From the NCBI RefSeq assembly GCF_900476085.1, contig NZ_LS991952.1, positions 1 to 64,000 of the forward strand: 64,000 bases of DNA, given 5' to 3'. The translations under genes were made by a program, and so were the position numbers. This document shows positions 13,587 through 25,171 of this stretch, piece by piece. Below the pieces are notes generated by a model. That model had not been told where the DNA came from. It made no database searches and worked only from the letters and a program-made list of their open reading frames with translations. Position 1 is the first letter of the stretch. Each line of letters starts with the position of its first letter. The stretch comes from Mycoplasmoides gallisepticum. GTDB lineage: Bacteria > Bacillota_I > Bacilli_A > Mycoplasmatales > Mycoplasmoidaceae.

Positions 13587-14741
13587 TTAGAAAATATCAA
13601 TCTTGTAATCAGGTTTGAAGTTTTCACGTGGAGTTAATTTTAGGTTTAATAAGTTAGCAATTTCAGATGCGATTGCTGGAGCTGATGATAAAGCGGGTGA
13701 TTGCATTCCGGCTGCTAAAATAAAGTTTGGATTTTTCTTGCTTTTTCTAATCACGAAATCATTTGTTTCCACATCGATTGGTCGTGATCCAGCAATCGTT
13801 TTAATTGTTCTTTCAATCTTTAATGAAGGAACAATATCTTTACCAATCTTGCCGATTAGATCGTATTTTTCTTTAGTTACTAAAGAAATATCTTCTTTTG
13901 GTACACCATCTTGTGCAGTTGGTCCAACTAGATAATGTCCATCTAAGGTTGGCGCAATAATTATTCCCTTACCGTGGATGGTGGGAACTTTAAATAAAAC
14001 AGAGTTTATTAGGTTCTTATCGTAGTTATCTAAGATTCGATATTCCCCACGACGAGTAGTTTGTTTGAAGTTATCAAAACCAAACTTATTAGCCAATTTA
14101 TCAGCATAATGCCCAGCGGCATTAATTACTTTTCTCGCATAGATCTTGTCTTTATTATTGATTGTAAGAGCAAACCGATCGCCTTCATATTTAATGTTGG
14201 TTACTTCAGAGTTAACTCTTAATCGTGTGTCATTTTGCTTAGCAGCACCCAATAAAGCTCTAGTTGCTTCTACTGGATGAATTGCCACTGAAGAGGTGCA
14301 CAACAAACCACCTTTAACAGCTGGGTTAACATTTGGTTCTTTTTTAAGAACTTCTTGTGTAGTTAAGACTTTTAAGTCTTTTTTATTTAACCCGTTTGTT
14401 AACCCCCTTTCATATAACATGTGAACATGTTTCATCTCTTCTTCGTTGAAAGCAAGAATTAATGAATCTATTTCAACTCTAGGGAATTCTAAGTGCTTAA
14501 ATCACTCTCTTCACTTCAAGTTACCTTGAAGATTTAATTTAGCCTCAAGTTTGTGAGGCTCAGGATCAAAACCACCATGAATTAAACCTGAATTACCCAA
14601 TGAAGTTTCGTTTGCTACTTTTGGGTTTTTTTCTAAAACTACAACTTCTAAGTTGTATCTAGATAATTCGTATGCTATTGAAGCGCCGATAATTCCTGCG
14701 CCAATAATAGCCACATCAAAATGTGTTTTTAATATACTCAT
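13587..14741 (-). CDS. glpO: Glycerol-3-phosphate oxidase GlpO (H2O2-forming)
   Basis: FAD enzyme of the DAO family that oxidises glycerol-3-phosphate to dihydroxyacetone phosphate and passes electrons to O2, producing H2O2, a known virulence factor in several mycoplasmas. The 384 residues include the FAD dinucleotide fold VAIIGAGIIGAS near the N-terminus, a GNSGLIHGGF substrate loop and IAGSRPID towards the C-terminus. The short size (not about 550) fits the mycoplasma oxidase rather than quinone-linked GlpD. An upstream in-frame start (14777) exists, but 14741 (MSILKTHFDVAII) gives the normal spacing to the FAD fold. First gene of the glp operon. Confidence 0.9.
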
Positions 14742-15019
14742 ATTTTGTAATTTAATGGTTTGTCTATACCGACACATAACTATTATAAATTCAAGGTTTT
14801 TATAAATTTATGGAGATGAAAACAAGGAGTTGATTTCTGTTACTAAATTTTGCATTTTTGATCAAAATTTTTGGAAAACTTTTTTTGACATTTTTTAAGA
14901 AGATTAAAGAAAAAATGGTCTAGTTAAGACCCTGGTAAAAGGCAAAAAAATAACACCTTTTTGAGCTAAAGAAGGTGTTATAAATTTCGTTTTAAAAGTT
15001 TGTAATTTTCTAAATAAAA
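14742..15019. other. Spacer upstream of glpO
   Basis: 278 bp with no coding capacity that I recognise. It holds the terminator of the DUF31 lipoprotein gene and, closer to glpO, AT-rich sequence where the glp promoter must lie. I cannot point to a convincing -35/-10 pair. Confidence 0.5.
14944..14981 (-). terminator. Terminator of the DUF31 lipoprotein gene
   Basis: Ten-bp stem ATAACACCTT / AAGGTGTTAT (14950-14959 with 14972-14981). An A-run on the plus strand (14944-14950) becomes the U-tract when read on the minus strand, just after the lipoprotein stop at 15020. Confidence 0.85.
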
Positions 15020-17272
15020 TTAGAAACCGTTAGGGAAAATTGCTGTTACTTTAGAGTTACTTTGAGTAGGTGTACCAGATGTTGAAGGTCAGGTAAATCC
15101 GTTAGGGTAGAACAGACTTAAGTTACTTCGGTATGATCTAGTTTGGTGCGGGAAACCTTTATTGTCAATTAAGTTGTAAGCATAATTAGTAATGTTTTCA
15201 TCAGATTGAACTTTAATGTTAGCAGCTTGTACTAAAGGTGCAAATGTTCCAAGATTTGAAACGTCACCAAAATTTGTGCTACTAGCAACCCCATCATAGA
15301 TACCAACAATTTGACCAAAGTCATTGTAAGCTACAGAACCAGAAGCTCCATAGTATAGTGATGAGAATTTAGTGAAGTAATTAAATCCGTATCTGTCAAT
15401 GAACGGTCTGTTTCAAAGTTTTGTATAAATTTGAATATTATTTATATCAGATCAAGTTTTTGATGTTGCCGAGTCTGTAGAACGAGTATAGCTTGGTACG
15501 TTAAATAGATCTTTATTAGGTAGTCAAGCTTGTTGAGGAATACGTAGTTGATTATTAACACTACCCTGTGTTATATCTTGATATCTTTCTGCTGGATTAT
15601 TCTGCATTCAGAAAGTTTGACTTTGTAGGTCTTTAGGATAACCGGCTATATAGATATCTTTTGCATTATCAATACCATATGCATAAGAAGGTTTACAAGA
15701 TGCTAATCCTAGATTTTTAGAGATGTAATCTAAAGTAGGGAAATAATTACCTGTTTCTGGATTATAGTTAGGTAAGTGTTGTGTAGTTTTTATTCTATTT
15801 ACGTAAGAATCTACAGCTTTGGTTGAATTATTTATTCATTCCTTAAGTTTTTCATCTGCTTTTGATAGATCAACGTCTAATTCTAAAATCCCAAAGTCAG
15901 TATAGAATGAAATCTTACCATTGTATTCGGTTAATTTCTTTAATCTAGCTTTTTCTTCATCAGCAAATACAGTACCGTCACTTGAATTAGATCCGTTAAT
16001 AGAACTTAAGGTTTTAGCTTTTCATTCTTTTCATTTTTCATCTATTTTAGATTTATATTGGTTTAAAGCGTGATCATCTAAATAGTCAACTGCAGCAAAC
16101 ACAATTTTAGGAGTGCTGAAAGCTTCAGTAGTTTTAACCTCTTCTATACCAATTTTGCCCCCTCCTTCTTTATATGAATAATAAAGCATGGTGCCTGCAT
16201 TTTGTTTTAGTTGATCAACACTTTGATTGTTAGGTTGAGGAGTAAACGATGGAGTTTTATTAGATTTACCAAGAGCAAATCCGCTTGGTTTAACACCTGT
16301 TGGGTCTGAATAAGATAATAAATCGTCTAACTCTTTAGAGTTAGTATTTCCATAATTTCCAATAACGTGTAGGTTAGTTGCAATGAATAATTTTAGTTGA
16401 TTGTTGTTTGACGAGTTCTTAGCGTAATCTAAAACTCATCCTGTACCTTGGTCAACTATTGGATGAGCTGTTCCGTTATCACTGGTAAAAGTCCCTGGCC
16501 TTATAGAGAAAGTACGGTCTCATATTTCTTTATATATTAGTTGTTTGTCTACAGTTTTGTATCTACTCGCTACATAGTCTGGATAACTATTTTGTTTTTG
16601 AACAAATTTCTTAGTAATATTTGATCCAGGGAATCCTGGAAACCCATTAGGAAAACTAGGTGGTTTACTACTATCACGAGGTTGTCTTTGGCTTTCAGTT
16701 GGTATAGTTGTATTAACTGTTTTTTCACTACTTGAAGTTTTATTAGCCTTACTAGTATCTGGTGGACAGTCATTTGGATCGTGCTCAGGTTGAGTTGTAG
16801 TTGACCCACTATTACCTGAACCTGATCCGCTACTAGCAGAACTTGACCCACTACCACTACTAGCTCCACTACCTGTCATCAGACCATCGATTCTAAAATC
16901 GAAATTTTTAATATCTTTAGGTCTGTCAACAACTGATACATCTAGATCAAATGATAAAGTACCCGATTGGTTATTAGGAACAAAGTTCTTCGCATCAAAA
17001 TTAATGTGATCTAATTCTTTTTGGTCAACACTCTGACTAATTTGAAAGTAGAAATAATTAAAATAGTTCTTCTCATTAATTGCACTGGGAAGAATCTTGG
17101 TTTTATCCTGATTTTTATTAAATGCGATCGTAATATCGCCTTTAGTTAAAGTGCGAAATATCTCCTCTGCACTTTTTGTTGCTGGAGCTTGCATTTTCTG
17201 ACATGAAGCAGATACAAAACTCACAGAACTTAATCCACATAACAAATTAAATCAGGCGCTTTTCTTAATCAT
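15020..17272 (-). CDS. DUF31 serine-protease-like lipoprotein
   Basis: A 750-residue surface lipoprotein. The signal peptide begins MIKKSAWFNLL and ends in the lipobox VSASC (Cys24). A Ser/Gly/Pro low-complexity linker covers about residues 135-225. The rest is a DUF31 domain with a recognisable trypsin-like triad: His302 in TNLHVIG, Asp459 in YTDFGIL and Ser644 in YGASGSVAYN. Family knowledge: DUF31 contains the mycoplasma immunoglobulin protease MIP, which works with the antibody-binding protein MIB. No MIB-like gene is next to this one, so its substrate is unknown. The start ATG at 17272 follows an AGAGG ribosome site. Its own promoter probably uses TATAAT (minus strand, 17308-17303). Confidence 0.85.
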
Positions 17273-17421
17273 TTGTAGTAACCTCTGATTTAATAATACT
17301 TAATTATAAAACATCTGGCAAAACATATGTAAATAACGTTCTTGCTTTTTAAAATTTTAGTTAAACACTTATTACGTTAAATTAAAAATTTTACCTAAAA
17401 TCCGTTTTCACACCCCAAACA

Positions 17422-17480
17422 AAAAAATAAAAACGAAGTAAAGATTCAAGTAAAAATGACCTAAATCTCAACTTCATTGT
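17422..17480 (-). terminator. Possible terminator of the ferritin-like gene
   Basis: An imperfect hairpin pairs AACGAAGT..AGATT with AATCT..ACTTCATT, and a plus-strand A-run (17421-17432) supplies the U-tract on the minus strand. It lies 20 bp after the ferritin stop. Confidence 0.5.
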
Positions 17481-17500
17481 TTATCTTTTATTAACTAGGT

Positions 17501-18013
17501 TTATTTATGACTTTTAGTGATATTAGCTAAATGTTCTTCTTTAATCTGCTTAATCTTCTCATCAATGATTAACAGATCTTCTGACATCTTAAATGTGTTG
17601 ATTAGATCAGCACATTTTTTCTTTTGATATAGTTGGTTTTCAATAAAGAAACCAACGAAATTATAAGTGCCAAAATCTTTGTTAATTAAAGCCACTTCAG
17701 CGATCTCATCAAACGCAACCGCTGTAGCTCTTTGGTACTCAGATACTGCTTCTAAAATTCCTAACGGTTCAGTTGAATCAACTAATTTAGGTGTTGCCAA
17801 CTAATTAGTTCTAATTCATTGTTCATTTAATCTTAAGTATCATTCAAGCTTTTGAGCATGTTCTAACTTCTCTTTTGCTCAATCATATAACAGCGCACTA
17901 AAGTGATCCATTCCGTATTCGTCAATCCGCGCAGAATACTCAAACATCATCGTGGCAGCAGCCATTTCGCTATTATATTGGTTATTTAATAACTTTCGAA
18001 CATTACTATGCAT
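17501..18013 (-). pseudogene. Ferritin-like iron storage protein, split by an amber codon
   Basis: The full frame would give a 170-residue ferritin, the normal length. Helix A carries NSEMAAATMMFEYSA and helix B AKEKLEHAQKLEWYL, with ferroxidase-type Glu and E-x-x-H residues. The frame is interrupted by TAG (plus-strand CTA, 17801-17803) between helix B and helix C: ..NEQWIRTN-stop-LATPKLVD... Downstream the frame stays open and well conserved to TAA at 17501. A TTG codon right after the stop could restart translation, but the C-terminal half alone lacks the first ferroxidase ligands. Most likely a recent nonsense mutation (for example CAG or AAG to TAG) or a base-call error. Confidence 0.8.
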
Positions 18014-18061
18014 TTGTTTATCCTAGAATAACAATAATCATATTGATATATTATAAATTAA

Positions 18062-18073
18062 CATTTATAAATG
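18062..18073. promoter_or_regulatory. 12-bp palindrome between ferritin and GuaA-like genes
   Basis: Perfect palindrome CATTTATAAATG in the 113-bp divergent intergenic region, 49 bp from the ferritin start and 54 bp from the GuaA-like start. It could be an operator, but in sequence this AT-rich such palindromes arise by chance. Confidence 0.25.
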
Positions 18074-18126
18074 ATCAAATGGATAAAATATTCATATTAA
18101 AATTATAAATGGATTAGCCTTGAGAG

Positions 18127-18954
18127 ATGCAAGCAAGAAAACTACAAGATTTTTTAATTAGCACAGTCACCTTATTAAGGGACACAATTAAAAATAAGAA
18201 AGCCATCATCCCTTTGAATGGTGGTGTGTTTTCTTTTGTATTAGCTAAGATCACCAAGATTGCTTTAAATAAAAATCTGATCTGCATTTATATTGATAAT
18301 GGGATGATGCGTCATAATGAAGTGGCTAACAAGATCAATTTTTTTAGGGAAAAACTTGATCTTGAAGTATGACATATTGATGCTAAAGAGTTGTTCTTAA
18401 ACAACTTAAAAGGTCATATTAGTTATGCCGATAAGAAGAAAGCAATTGATGATACGTTTTTAGAAGTGGTGATACAAACGATTGTTGATATTGGTGAAAA
18501 GATCGATTTTGCTTTACTAGGAACTTGTTTTGATGATCTTAACCAAGGGCTAAATATCTCAATGGCATTGACCAATGATGTTTACATCTTCGAACCATTA
18601 AAACAACTAACGATCCAACAAGTCATCGAGTTGGGAGAGTTATTAAGTATTGATCCCAACTTTTTAAAAGAACCAACTTTACCCTTATCAGGGTTTGGTT
18701 TAATGGTTGAAGATGAAGTAACCGAAGAAAAGATCGTTATTCTTAAAAAGGTTTATTATCTGATTAACACGATCCTAAACCAAGGTTTACAAAATAAATT
18801 TGAGATCTCAATCAGGGATGATTATAAAGATAAGAGTGCTTATAATCTCTATATCGAATTTAACCAACCGATCTCAGATCTATTGGTTAAAAAAGTAAAA
18901 GACCAAATTAATGGTCTTTTATCTAATATTAAGAAGATCTTTATTAAGGTTTAG
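18127..18954 (+). CDS. GMP-synthase-like ATPase domain protein, degenerate
   Basis: 275 residues that align by eye with the C-terminal ATP-pyrophosphatase and dimerisation part of GuaA. LICIYIDNGMMRHNE corresponds to LTCIFVDNGLLRxxE, DKKKAIDDTFLEV to the K-R-x-I-I-G-x-F-IEVF helix, and DEVTEEKIVILKKV to GEVTEEKLEILREA. The glutaminase domain is missing. The nucleotide-binding PP-loop SGGVDS has become NGGVFS, and the FPGPGL motif is LPLSGFG, so GMP synthesis is unlikely. It may be a binding or regulatory paralogue or a decaying gene, yet the frame is intact (one TGA Trp at 18370). Its stop overlaps the RNase J stop by 4 bp. Confidence 0.65.
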
Positions 18955-20651
18955 ATCTCTCTGATGTTTGATACCACTAGTGGGTTGCGGTGTTTGTTTC
19001 TCCAGATGTAGAAACGGCAACTTTCGTGGATAATTTTCTTTAATTCGTGCTCTGAGTAGTTTTGGTTTTTAGCTAAATACTCATTAGCATTAGTTATAAT
19101 CTCATAAGCAATCTTGGTCATTAGACCATGACTTTCTTTGAGATAGAAACAACCACTAGATTTTAGTTTAGGTAAAGTCTTAATCTGTTTGGTTGCTTTA
19201 TCAATTACGACAGTAATTGCAAAGATCCCCTCTTCAGATAACACCTGTCTAGTGTTCATAATTCTTTTAACGTTAGGTGAAACGGATTTACCTTCGATGA
19301 AGAGTGGTTCAGCATCGATCGTTTCTTTTGTGTAATACAGTTCACGATCGATTAGATAAACGATCTGACCGTTTTTATGTAGGGCTACGTTTTCTGGGTC
19401 AAAACCACACTTTTTAGCAATTCTTTTTAAAGAAGTAAACATCTTATATTCCCCATGGATTGGAAATAAGTATTTAGGTCTTAGCAAGCTTAACATTAGT
19501 TGAATCTCTTGCATCGTTGCGTGACCAGAAGCGTGCAACTTTAACGTCGGAGAATTTTCATAAATCGAGATCCCCTCTTCTTTAGATAGTTCGTTAAGTA
19601 GCCGTTCTACGGCTGCATAATTCCCCGGAATCGGGTTAGATGACATGATAATTGAATCGGTCTTTTTAAGTTGGATCCAAGGATGACGCCCGCTTGCTAA
19701 CATATTAAGTGCAGCCAACTCTTCTCCTTGAGAACCCGTACAAAAGATCATGATCTCATTATCAGGGTGTTGTTCTACATATCTAGATTCAACAATATCA
19801 TCATCTTTAAGGTTAATATACCCAACATCTCGAGAGATCGAAACGTTATTATCCATTGATTTACCCAATAAACAGATCTTACGACCGTGTTGGATTGCGA
19901 TCTCGATTACTTCACTTATTCTGGTAACGTTTGAAGCAAACGTTGATAAGATCACCCGTCCATTAGCATTCTTGATAATATTTTTAATATTATCGTAGAT
20001 CTCTTTTTCAGAGCTTGAAAACCCCGGGATCTCAGCATTCGTGGTTTCAGTCATAAACAGATCAATCCCACGTCTACTGATCTCAACGACTTTATGAATA
20101 TCTAACTCTTCATTACCAGCATTAAAATCAAAACGGTAATCACCACTTTCAACGATATTACCATTTGGTGTTTGAACACAAACACCAAATGCATCTGGGA
20201 TCGAGTGACACACTCGATAAAAATCAATTTTAAAGTGTTTGGTACTAAACTCAGATTTATCGTTATATGAAACGATCTTATATTGGTTTAGGTTATGGTG
20301 TTCATGTAATTTTTTCTCGATTAATTTAGTTGCCATCAACGGCGCATAAATTACAGGAACACTAACCTCTCTTAATAAATAAGGAATTCCCCCAATGTGG
20401 TCTTCGTGACCATGGGTAATAACTAATGCCTTAATCTTGTGTTGGTTTGCTTTTGCATAAGCAAAATTGGGAACGATCCCATCGATTCCTAATAGTTCAA
20501 CAGAAGAGAACTTGATACCACAATCAACGATGATTAATTCATCGTCGTATTCGATACCATACATGTTTTTTCCTACTTCTTCAAGTCCACCAAAAGCAAA
20601 GATTTTGGTGGGTTTTTTATTAGGATTAATATCTTTAAAATCCTTAATCAT
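18951..20651 (-). CDS. rnj: Ribonuclease J
   Basis: Metallo-beta-lactamase/beta-CASP nuclease with endonuclease and 5'-exonuclease activity, central to mRNA decay where RNase E is absent. The 566-residue protein shows the zinc motif THGHEDHIGG (His80, His82, Asp84, His85), further ligands in CHSIPDAFG and SGDYRFD, and the beta-CASP block with FCTGSQGE and HASGHA. No Trp is encoded by TGA except near the C-terminus. It converges on the GuaA-like gene and is divergent from the FtsX-type permease. Confidence 0.94.
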   Translation of the reverse strand: MIKDFKDINPNKKPTKIFAFGGLEEVGKNMYGIEYDDELIIVDCGIKFSSVELLGIDGIVPNFAYAKANQHKIKALVITHGHEDHIGGIPYLLREVSVPVIYAPLMATKLIEKKLHEHHNLNQYKIVSYNDKSEFSTKHFKIDFYRVCHSIPDAFGVCVQTPNGNIVESGDYRFDFNAGNEELDIHKVVEISRRGIDLFMTETTNAEIPGFSSSEKEIYDNIKNIIKNANGRVILSTFASNVTRISEVIEIAIQHGRKICLLGKSMDNNVSISRDVGYINLKDDDIVESRYVEQHPDNEIMIFCTGSQGEELAALNMLASGRHPWIQLKKTDSIIMSSNPIPGNYAAVERLLNELSKEEGISIYENSPTLKLHASGHATMQEIQLMLSLLRPKYLFPIHGEYKMFTSLKRIAKKCGFDPENVALHKNGQIVYLIDRELYYTKETIDAEPLFIEGKSVSPNVKRIMNTRQVLSEEGIFAITVVIDKATKQIKTLPKLKSSGCFYLKESHGLMTKIAYEIITNANEYLAKNQNYSEHELKKIIHESCRFYIWRNKHRNPLVVSNIREI

Positions 20652-21082
20652 TTTTAATATTCTTATATGTAAAGTTTTTAGTACTTAAAAATACTAATGT
20701 TTTTCTACTGTAAGATAGAATTAACATAATTATATAACGATTATTTGGGTTTTCAATTTATAGTTAATTTAAACGTTTAAATATAGGTTAAGAACTTAAA
20801 CAAATTCACTTGGTTTAGAACTTGATTAAGTTCTTAATTTCTTGGGTTAACCAACTTAATAAACTGGGAAAACAATGATCGCAAGAACAAAAGTTGATTT
20901 TCTTAGGATCATCCAATCTAGAACAAATTGATATAAATATATGAACGCTAATAACTAAGAGTCTAGATAATTTAAAAATCTCAAAAAACTTCGCAAAAAT
21001 CCCACTAACTAAGATTATGCTCATCCCCAAAAATAACGATTTGGTATTATAATAAGTAATATTTTTAGTTATTTAAATATAA
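20652..21082. other. Divergent spacer between rnj and the FtsX-type gene
   Basis: 431 bp of AT-rich DNA that must hold both promoters. It contains a perfect 12-bp inverted repeat TTAAGAACTTAA (20788-20799) / TTAAGTTCTTAA (20826-20837), with a nested GAACTT..AAGTTC hairpin at 20818-20833. A minus-strand open frame at 20815-21030 shows no family features and I do not call it. Confidence 0.5.
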
Positions 21083-24000
21083 GTGTTTAATTTAATTAAG
21101 AGTGTTATCCGGTCTTTTAAGAAAGCTAAAGTTGCTTTAATTAGTTTAACCTTTTTAATCTTCTTATCTTCTTTAACTTATTCATTACTAGATAACACGA
21201 ATAAGAACTTAGAAAGCTCGTATGCTTATGTTAATCAAAAAGGTAATGCGGCTGATTTAGTAATCAACGAAAAATATGACTTTGGGACACTTCAATTTGA
21301 CTCAGACCCGTCAATTGTTAATCCCAATGTAGATTTGACTAATACCAATAAGGTTCATATCTTTTTATCAGCTGAATCAATCACACCATATTTAAATACG
21401 ATTATTAGCAACGATAGTGCTAATATCTATACCAATCTCATTAGTTATGAGATTAATTTAAATAGTAATCTCTCTAACCAACAACGGATTAATCTTGTGC
21501 AGAACGAGATTATTACTGCTTCTAATCGGTTAAGAATTCAATTACAATCAGATCCTAATGCTAAGATTGATAAGATCTTAAACGATAAAAATATCGAGTT
21601 TGAACGTTATGAATCATTAGATGTTAGTGAAGGTGATTTACAAAAAAAGATCGTTCGTACGAACAGCAATTATCAAGTTGATAAACTAGTTTTATATGAT
21701 GGTCAGATGATTAGTAACTCTGGGCATAATTATCAACAGATTCTTGATCAGTTTATGAAACTAAAAGCTGATTATAATCAGCTTAGAATCGACCAAATCC
21801 CTGGTTTTATTAAAGATAATCAAGATTTAAAAACAATCTTAAACGTGGTTTTAACTGGGATTAATCCCAATACGAATAATCCCAATTTAGCTAACTTTGT
21901 TCAAGCAGCTACCAAAGTTGTTAACAACCAACCTTTAAATAATAACGAACAACAAAGAATCCAAGAGTTTATTGATACAGAAACCAACCCAATCAATAAT
22001 AATTGGAGTATTAATTTCCAATGGAAATATCAGATCGTTCCTTTAAGTATTAGGTTAATTAATCCTAATAGTTATTTTGCGATCGTTTCAGCTAGTAACT
22101 GAAAACACGATCAACAGACTGATGGTAAAATGATCTTTCAAGATCAAGAGATGATCGATCAGTTAATGTCACTTAATGGTGATGCTTTCTTAGAAAGATT
22201 TAATACGATCAGTGATCGTTATAAGATCCAGATCGATCAAACTTCGTATTTAATTCTTGGGACCGGGGTTAGCCCAGAGTTTATTTATCCGATCTACAGT
22301 TTTACCAACTTTATTCCCAACCCGGTTAATCAAAGAATTTATTACGTTAATGATTATGGGTATTCACGGTTACGTGAAGCATTTAGTACCAACCCAATTG
22401 AGACAAACATCGTTGGTCGGTTTAAAGATCGTAATCTTAGTCAAGCTCAACGCCAGTTAGCGCTTGATAAGATCAATCAATGAGCTTCAATCAACATGGC
22501 GTGACCGCCAAATTTAAAATCAGCTTATTTTGCCAATGATATTAGCAACATTTTAAATTTAAGGGCTGCGCGCACAACCTTTATTCCTTCATTATTAAAT
22601 ACGATTAAAAATACGTCATTAATGTTAATGGCGATCATTATCTTATTAGCATTAATGGTGGGGATCTTAATTGTTAAGAGCTATATTGATAAGAATCGCC
22701 AAACCCTAGGGATCTTGTTAGCTAACGGGTTTAATAAAACAAAGATTAATTTATCAATGGCAATCTTTAGTTTTATTCCCTCACTAATAGGAGGGATGGC
22801 GGGTTATATCTTGGGATATATCTTACAAGAGGTTGCTATCAATGCTTTTAGTAGCTTCTGGTTTATACCCGTTGAACTAAGGCGGTTTAGTGCAACTGCT
22901 TTAGTTACTTCTTTCTTTTTACCTGTAATTATCTTTGGGGTTACCAGCTTTTTAGTATCAGTTTATTTGATGCGTAAAAACGTTGTTAACTCGTTAAAAA
23001 ATGATAGTGAATACAAAGTAAGTAAGATCTCAGTTTATATTAAAAAACCAATCGCGATCCTATCGGTTATGAACCGATTTAGAATCTCGATTGCGTTTAA
23101 CTCGATGTGGAAGCTGTTCTTATTATGTATCTTATCAGCAGCCACGATGGTTGTGTTGATCTTCTCATTATCAACGCTTAATGTTTATGATAAGGCTAAA
23201 AACGATACGTTTGGCGCTAATAATTATAAATATTACGTTGATCTAGCCACACCAACCCAACAATCAGGGTTAATTATGTACCAAGAATTCAAAGATCTTG
23301 GTAAAACTGATGCGGCTTTAGCTGGATGAGAAGATCATAAGAACTATTTCTTAGCCAACTCTAGAACTGATCCAAACCAATCAGGTTGAAGTAACTTACA
23401 TATCGTTGGTTTAAACGATATTATTGACCAAAGTTCTAAAGTTACGTATCTTAAGAACTATGTGCAATCTAAGATTGGTTTGGACTACTTAATTGGTCTT
23501 GGGGTGTTGAGTGCTAACCCGTGAAGTTTATCAAGTTCATTAATGCCTTCTAACCAAGCAGCTGCTTCAGAAAAATCTTATGAGATTTTCTTGCAAGCAA
23601 TCGCTAACAACGTTTATCGAAACCTAAAAACACCAGCTGATAACGATCCAAGTTATTACATTAGGATCGTATTTAACCCCCAACTAAACCGTAATGTGTA
23701 TGAAATCAATCAAGATCAAGCACTAAGTGGTGGGATTTTAAAACCTGAATTTATTCATTTTTTAATCCAACAATTTGAGAATATCTCAAATAACACTTAC
23801 GGTTTAGTTGACTATAAGATTACGTATAACGTTATTGGTCTAGGAGCTAAGACGATCGGTGATATCAAAGACAAAGAATCGCCTAAATTTGCTTACACAA
23901 GAATTGACACGGTTACAGATAATGATCAAAAATTCCAAATCAAAGGAATTAAGAACTGGATTAAAACAACTAATCTAGATGATGTTGATCGTAAGGATTA

Positions 24001-25168
24001 TCTAGGACCGATCTTAATTGATAATAACAATAAAGTGATTAACCAAAAGTTGTTTAATCAGACTGATGATAATCCGATTATTATCAATGAGTTTGTTGCA
24101 AAAAACAACCACTGAAAAGTTGGTGACACAATCGATTTCACGATTACCAATCGTGTTGATCGGATCTCAGATAAATTAAATATTATTAACCACGATGAAT
24201 ATTTAAAAAACCAAAAAGTTAAGTTTAAGGTAATTGGAATCTCTAGCTCAGCTAGAGATAATGATCTTTACACATCTTATGATCTGGCTAACAAACTACT
24301 AGGGTTTAGTGATTTCGAGATCGAACATAAATTACCATTTAATGGTTATTACTCAGATGATCTAGATGCTTTTGAAAGATCAACACCCTTATTCTCAGAA
24401 TCAGGGTTATTACCTTCAACTTCGAATTTCTCAGTTGATAATAAACAACTGCAAAAGATTATTCGTAATAGTATTCTTAACTATCAATCAACACTAAGTA
24501 CATCAACACCTTATAATCAACTATCTAGTACAAGACAAGCTTATGTTGATGATTATAAGGCGTTATTAGTAGCACTTGGAGAAGTAAAAAACCTTGATGG
24601 CAACAACTTTCATCAATGAACTGAACTAAAAGCTGATAATCAATCTGTTAGTGACTACATTAAGAAACTAGTAAGTGTGTATGGTTCATTACCATACAAC
24701 ACGATGATCAACTTTTTATATAATAGTAGTTCTAATCGCGCGATCTTTGAGAATATCTCAAAAACTTCGTTAACGATTCAAAACGTGATTATTGCAATGA
24801 TTGTGCCAATCGTTACTCTGATCGTGATCTTGATCTCAAATATGTTGATTGATGAATTAAAAAAGATCGCGATCAGAATGAAAGCTTTGGGCTTTTCTGA
24901 TCGAGCGATTATCTTTTCATTCTTATCAATTTATATTCCCGTATTTATCTTTGGATTATTAGTGGGTGGACCACTTTCATTAATCTTGGTTAACATTTAT
25001 AATTTAATCATTTTAAAATCAGCTTCAATTGCGCTATTCACGACAATTAGTATTACCCACATCTTGGGGGCACTAACTGGTGTTATGGGAATCTTTTCAA
25101 TCTCATTCTTTACGAACTGATACACATTAAGAAAGATGAAGATCGCTCAAGAGATTAAGAATTATTAA
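21083..25168 (+). CDS. Very large FtsX/MacB-type ABC transporter permease
   Basis: A 1361-residue membrane protein. An N-terminal anchor helix (residues 14-36) is followed by a long extracellular domain of about 460 residues. Next comes a cluster of three helices (about 515-640), including NRQTLGILLANGFNKTKI, typical of FtsX-domain permeases. A second anchor and a second large extracellular domain follow, then a final three-helix FtsX block (about 1220-1350, with IRMKALGFSDRAI). This 2x(TM + soluble + FtsX) plan resembles a fused MacB/LolC pair. GTG at 21083 is the first possible start after an in-frame TAA. TAATG-type spacing and frame join it to the ATPase gene, its partner. Substrate unknown; lipoprotein or peptide handling is a family-based guess. 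Confidence 0.88.
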
Positions 25169-25171
25169 TGG

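Noticed and set aside
16780-16880. Variable tandem repeat in the Ser/Gly linker of the DUF31 lipoprotein
   Set aside because: The repeat is a low-complexity GSSS/GSGS stretch without a constant unit length, so there is no clear contingency locus.
20815-21030. Minus-strand open frame of 71 codons upstream of rnj
   Set aside because: No family features, overlaps the inverted repeats of a promoter region and has no ribosome site.
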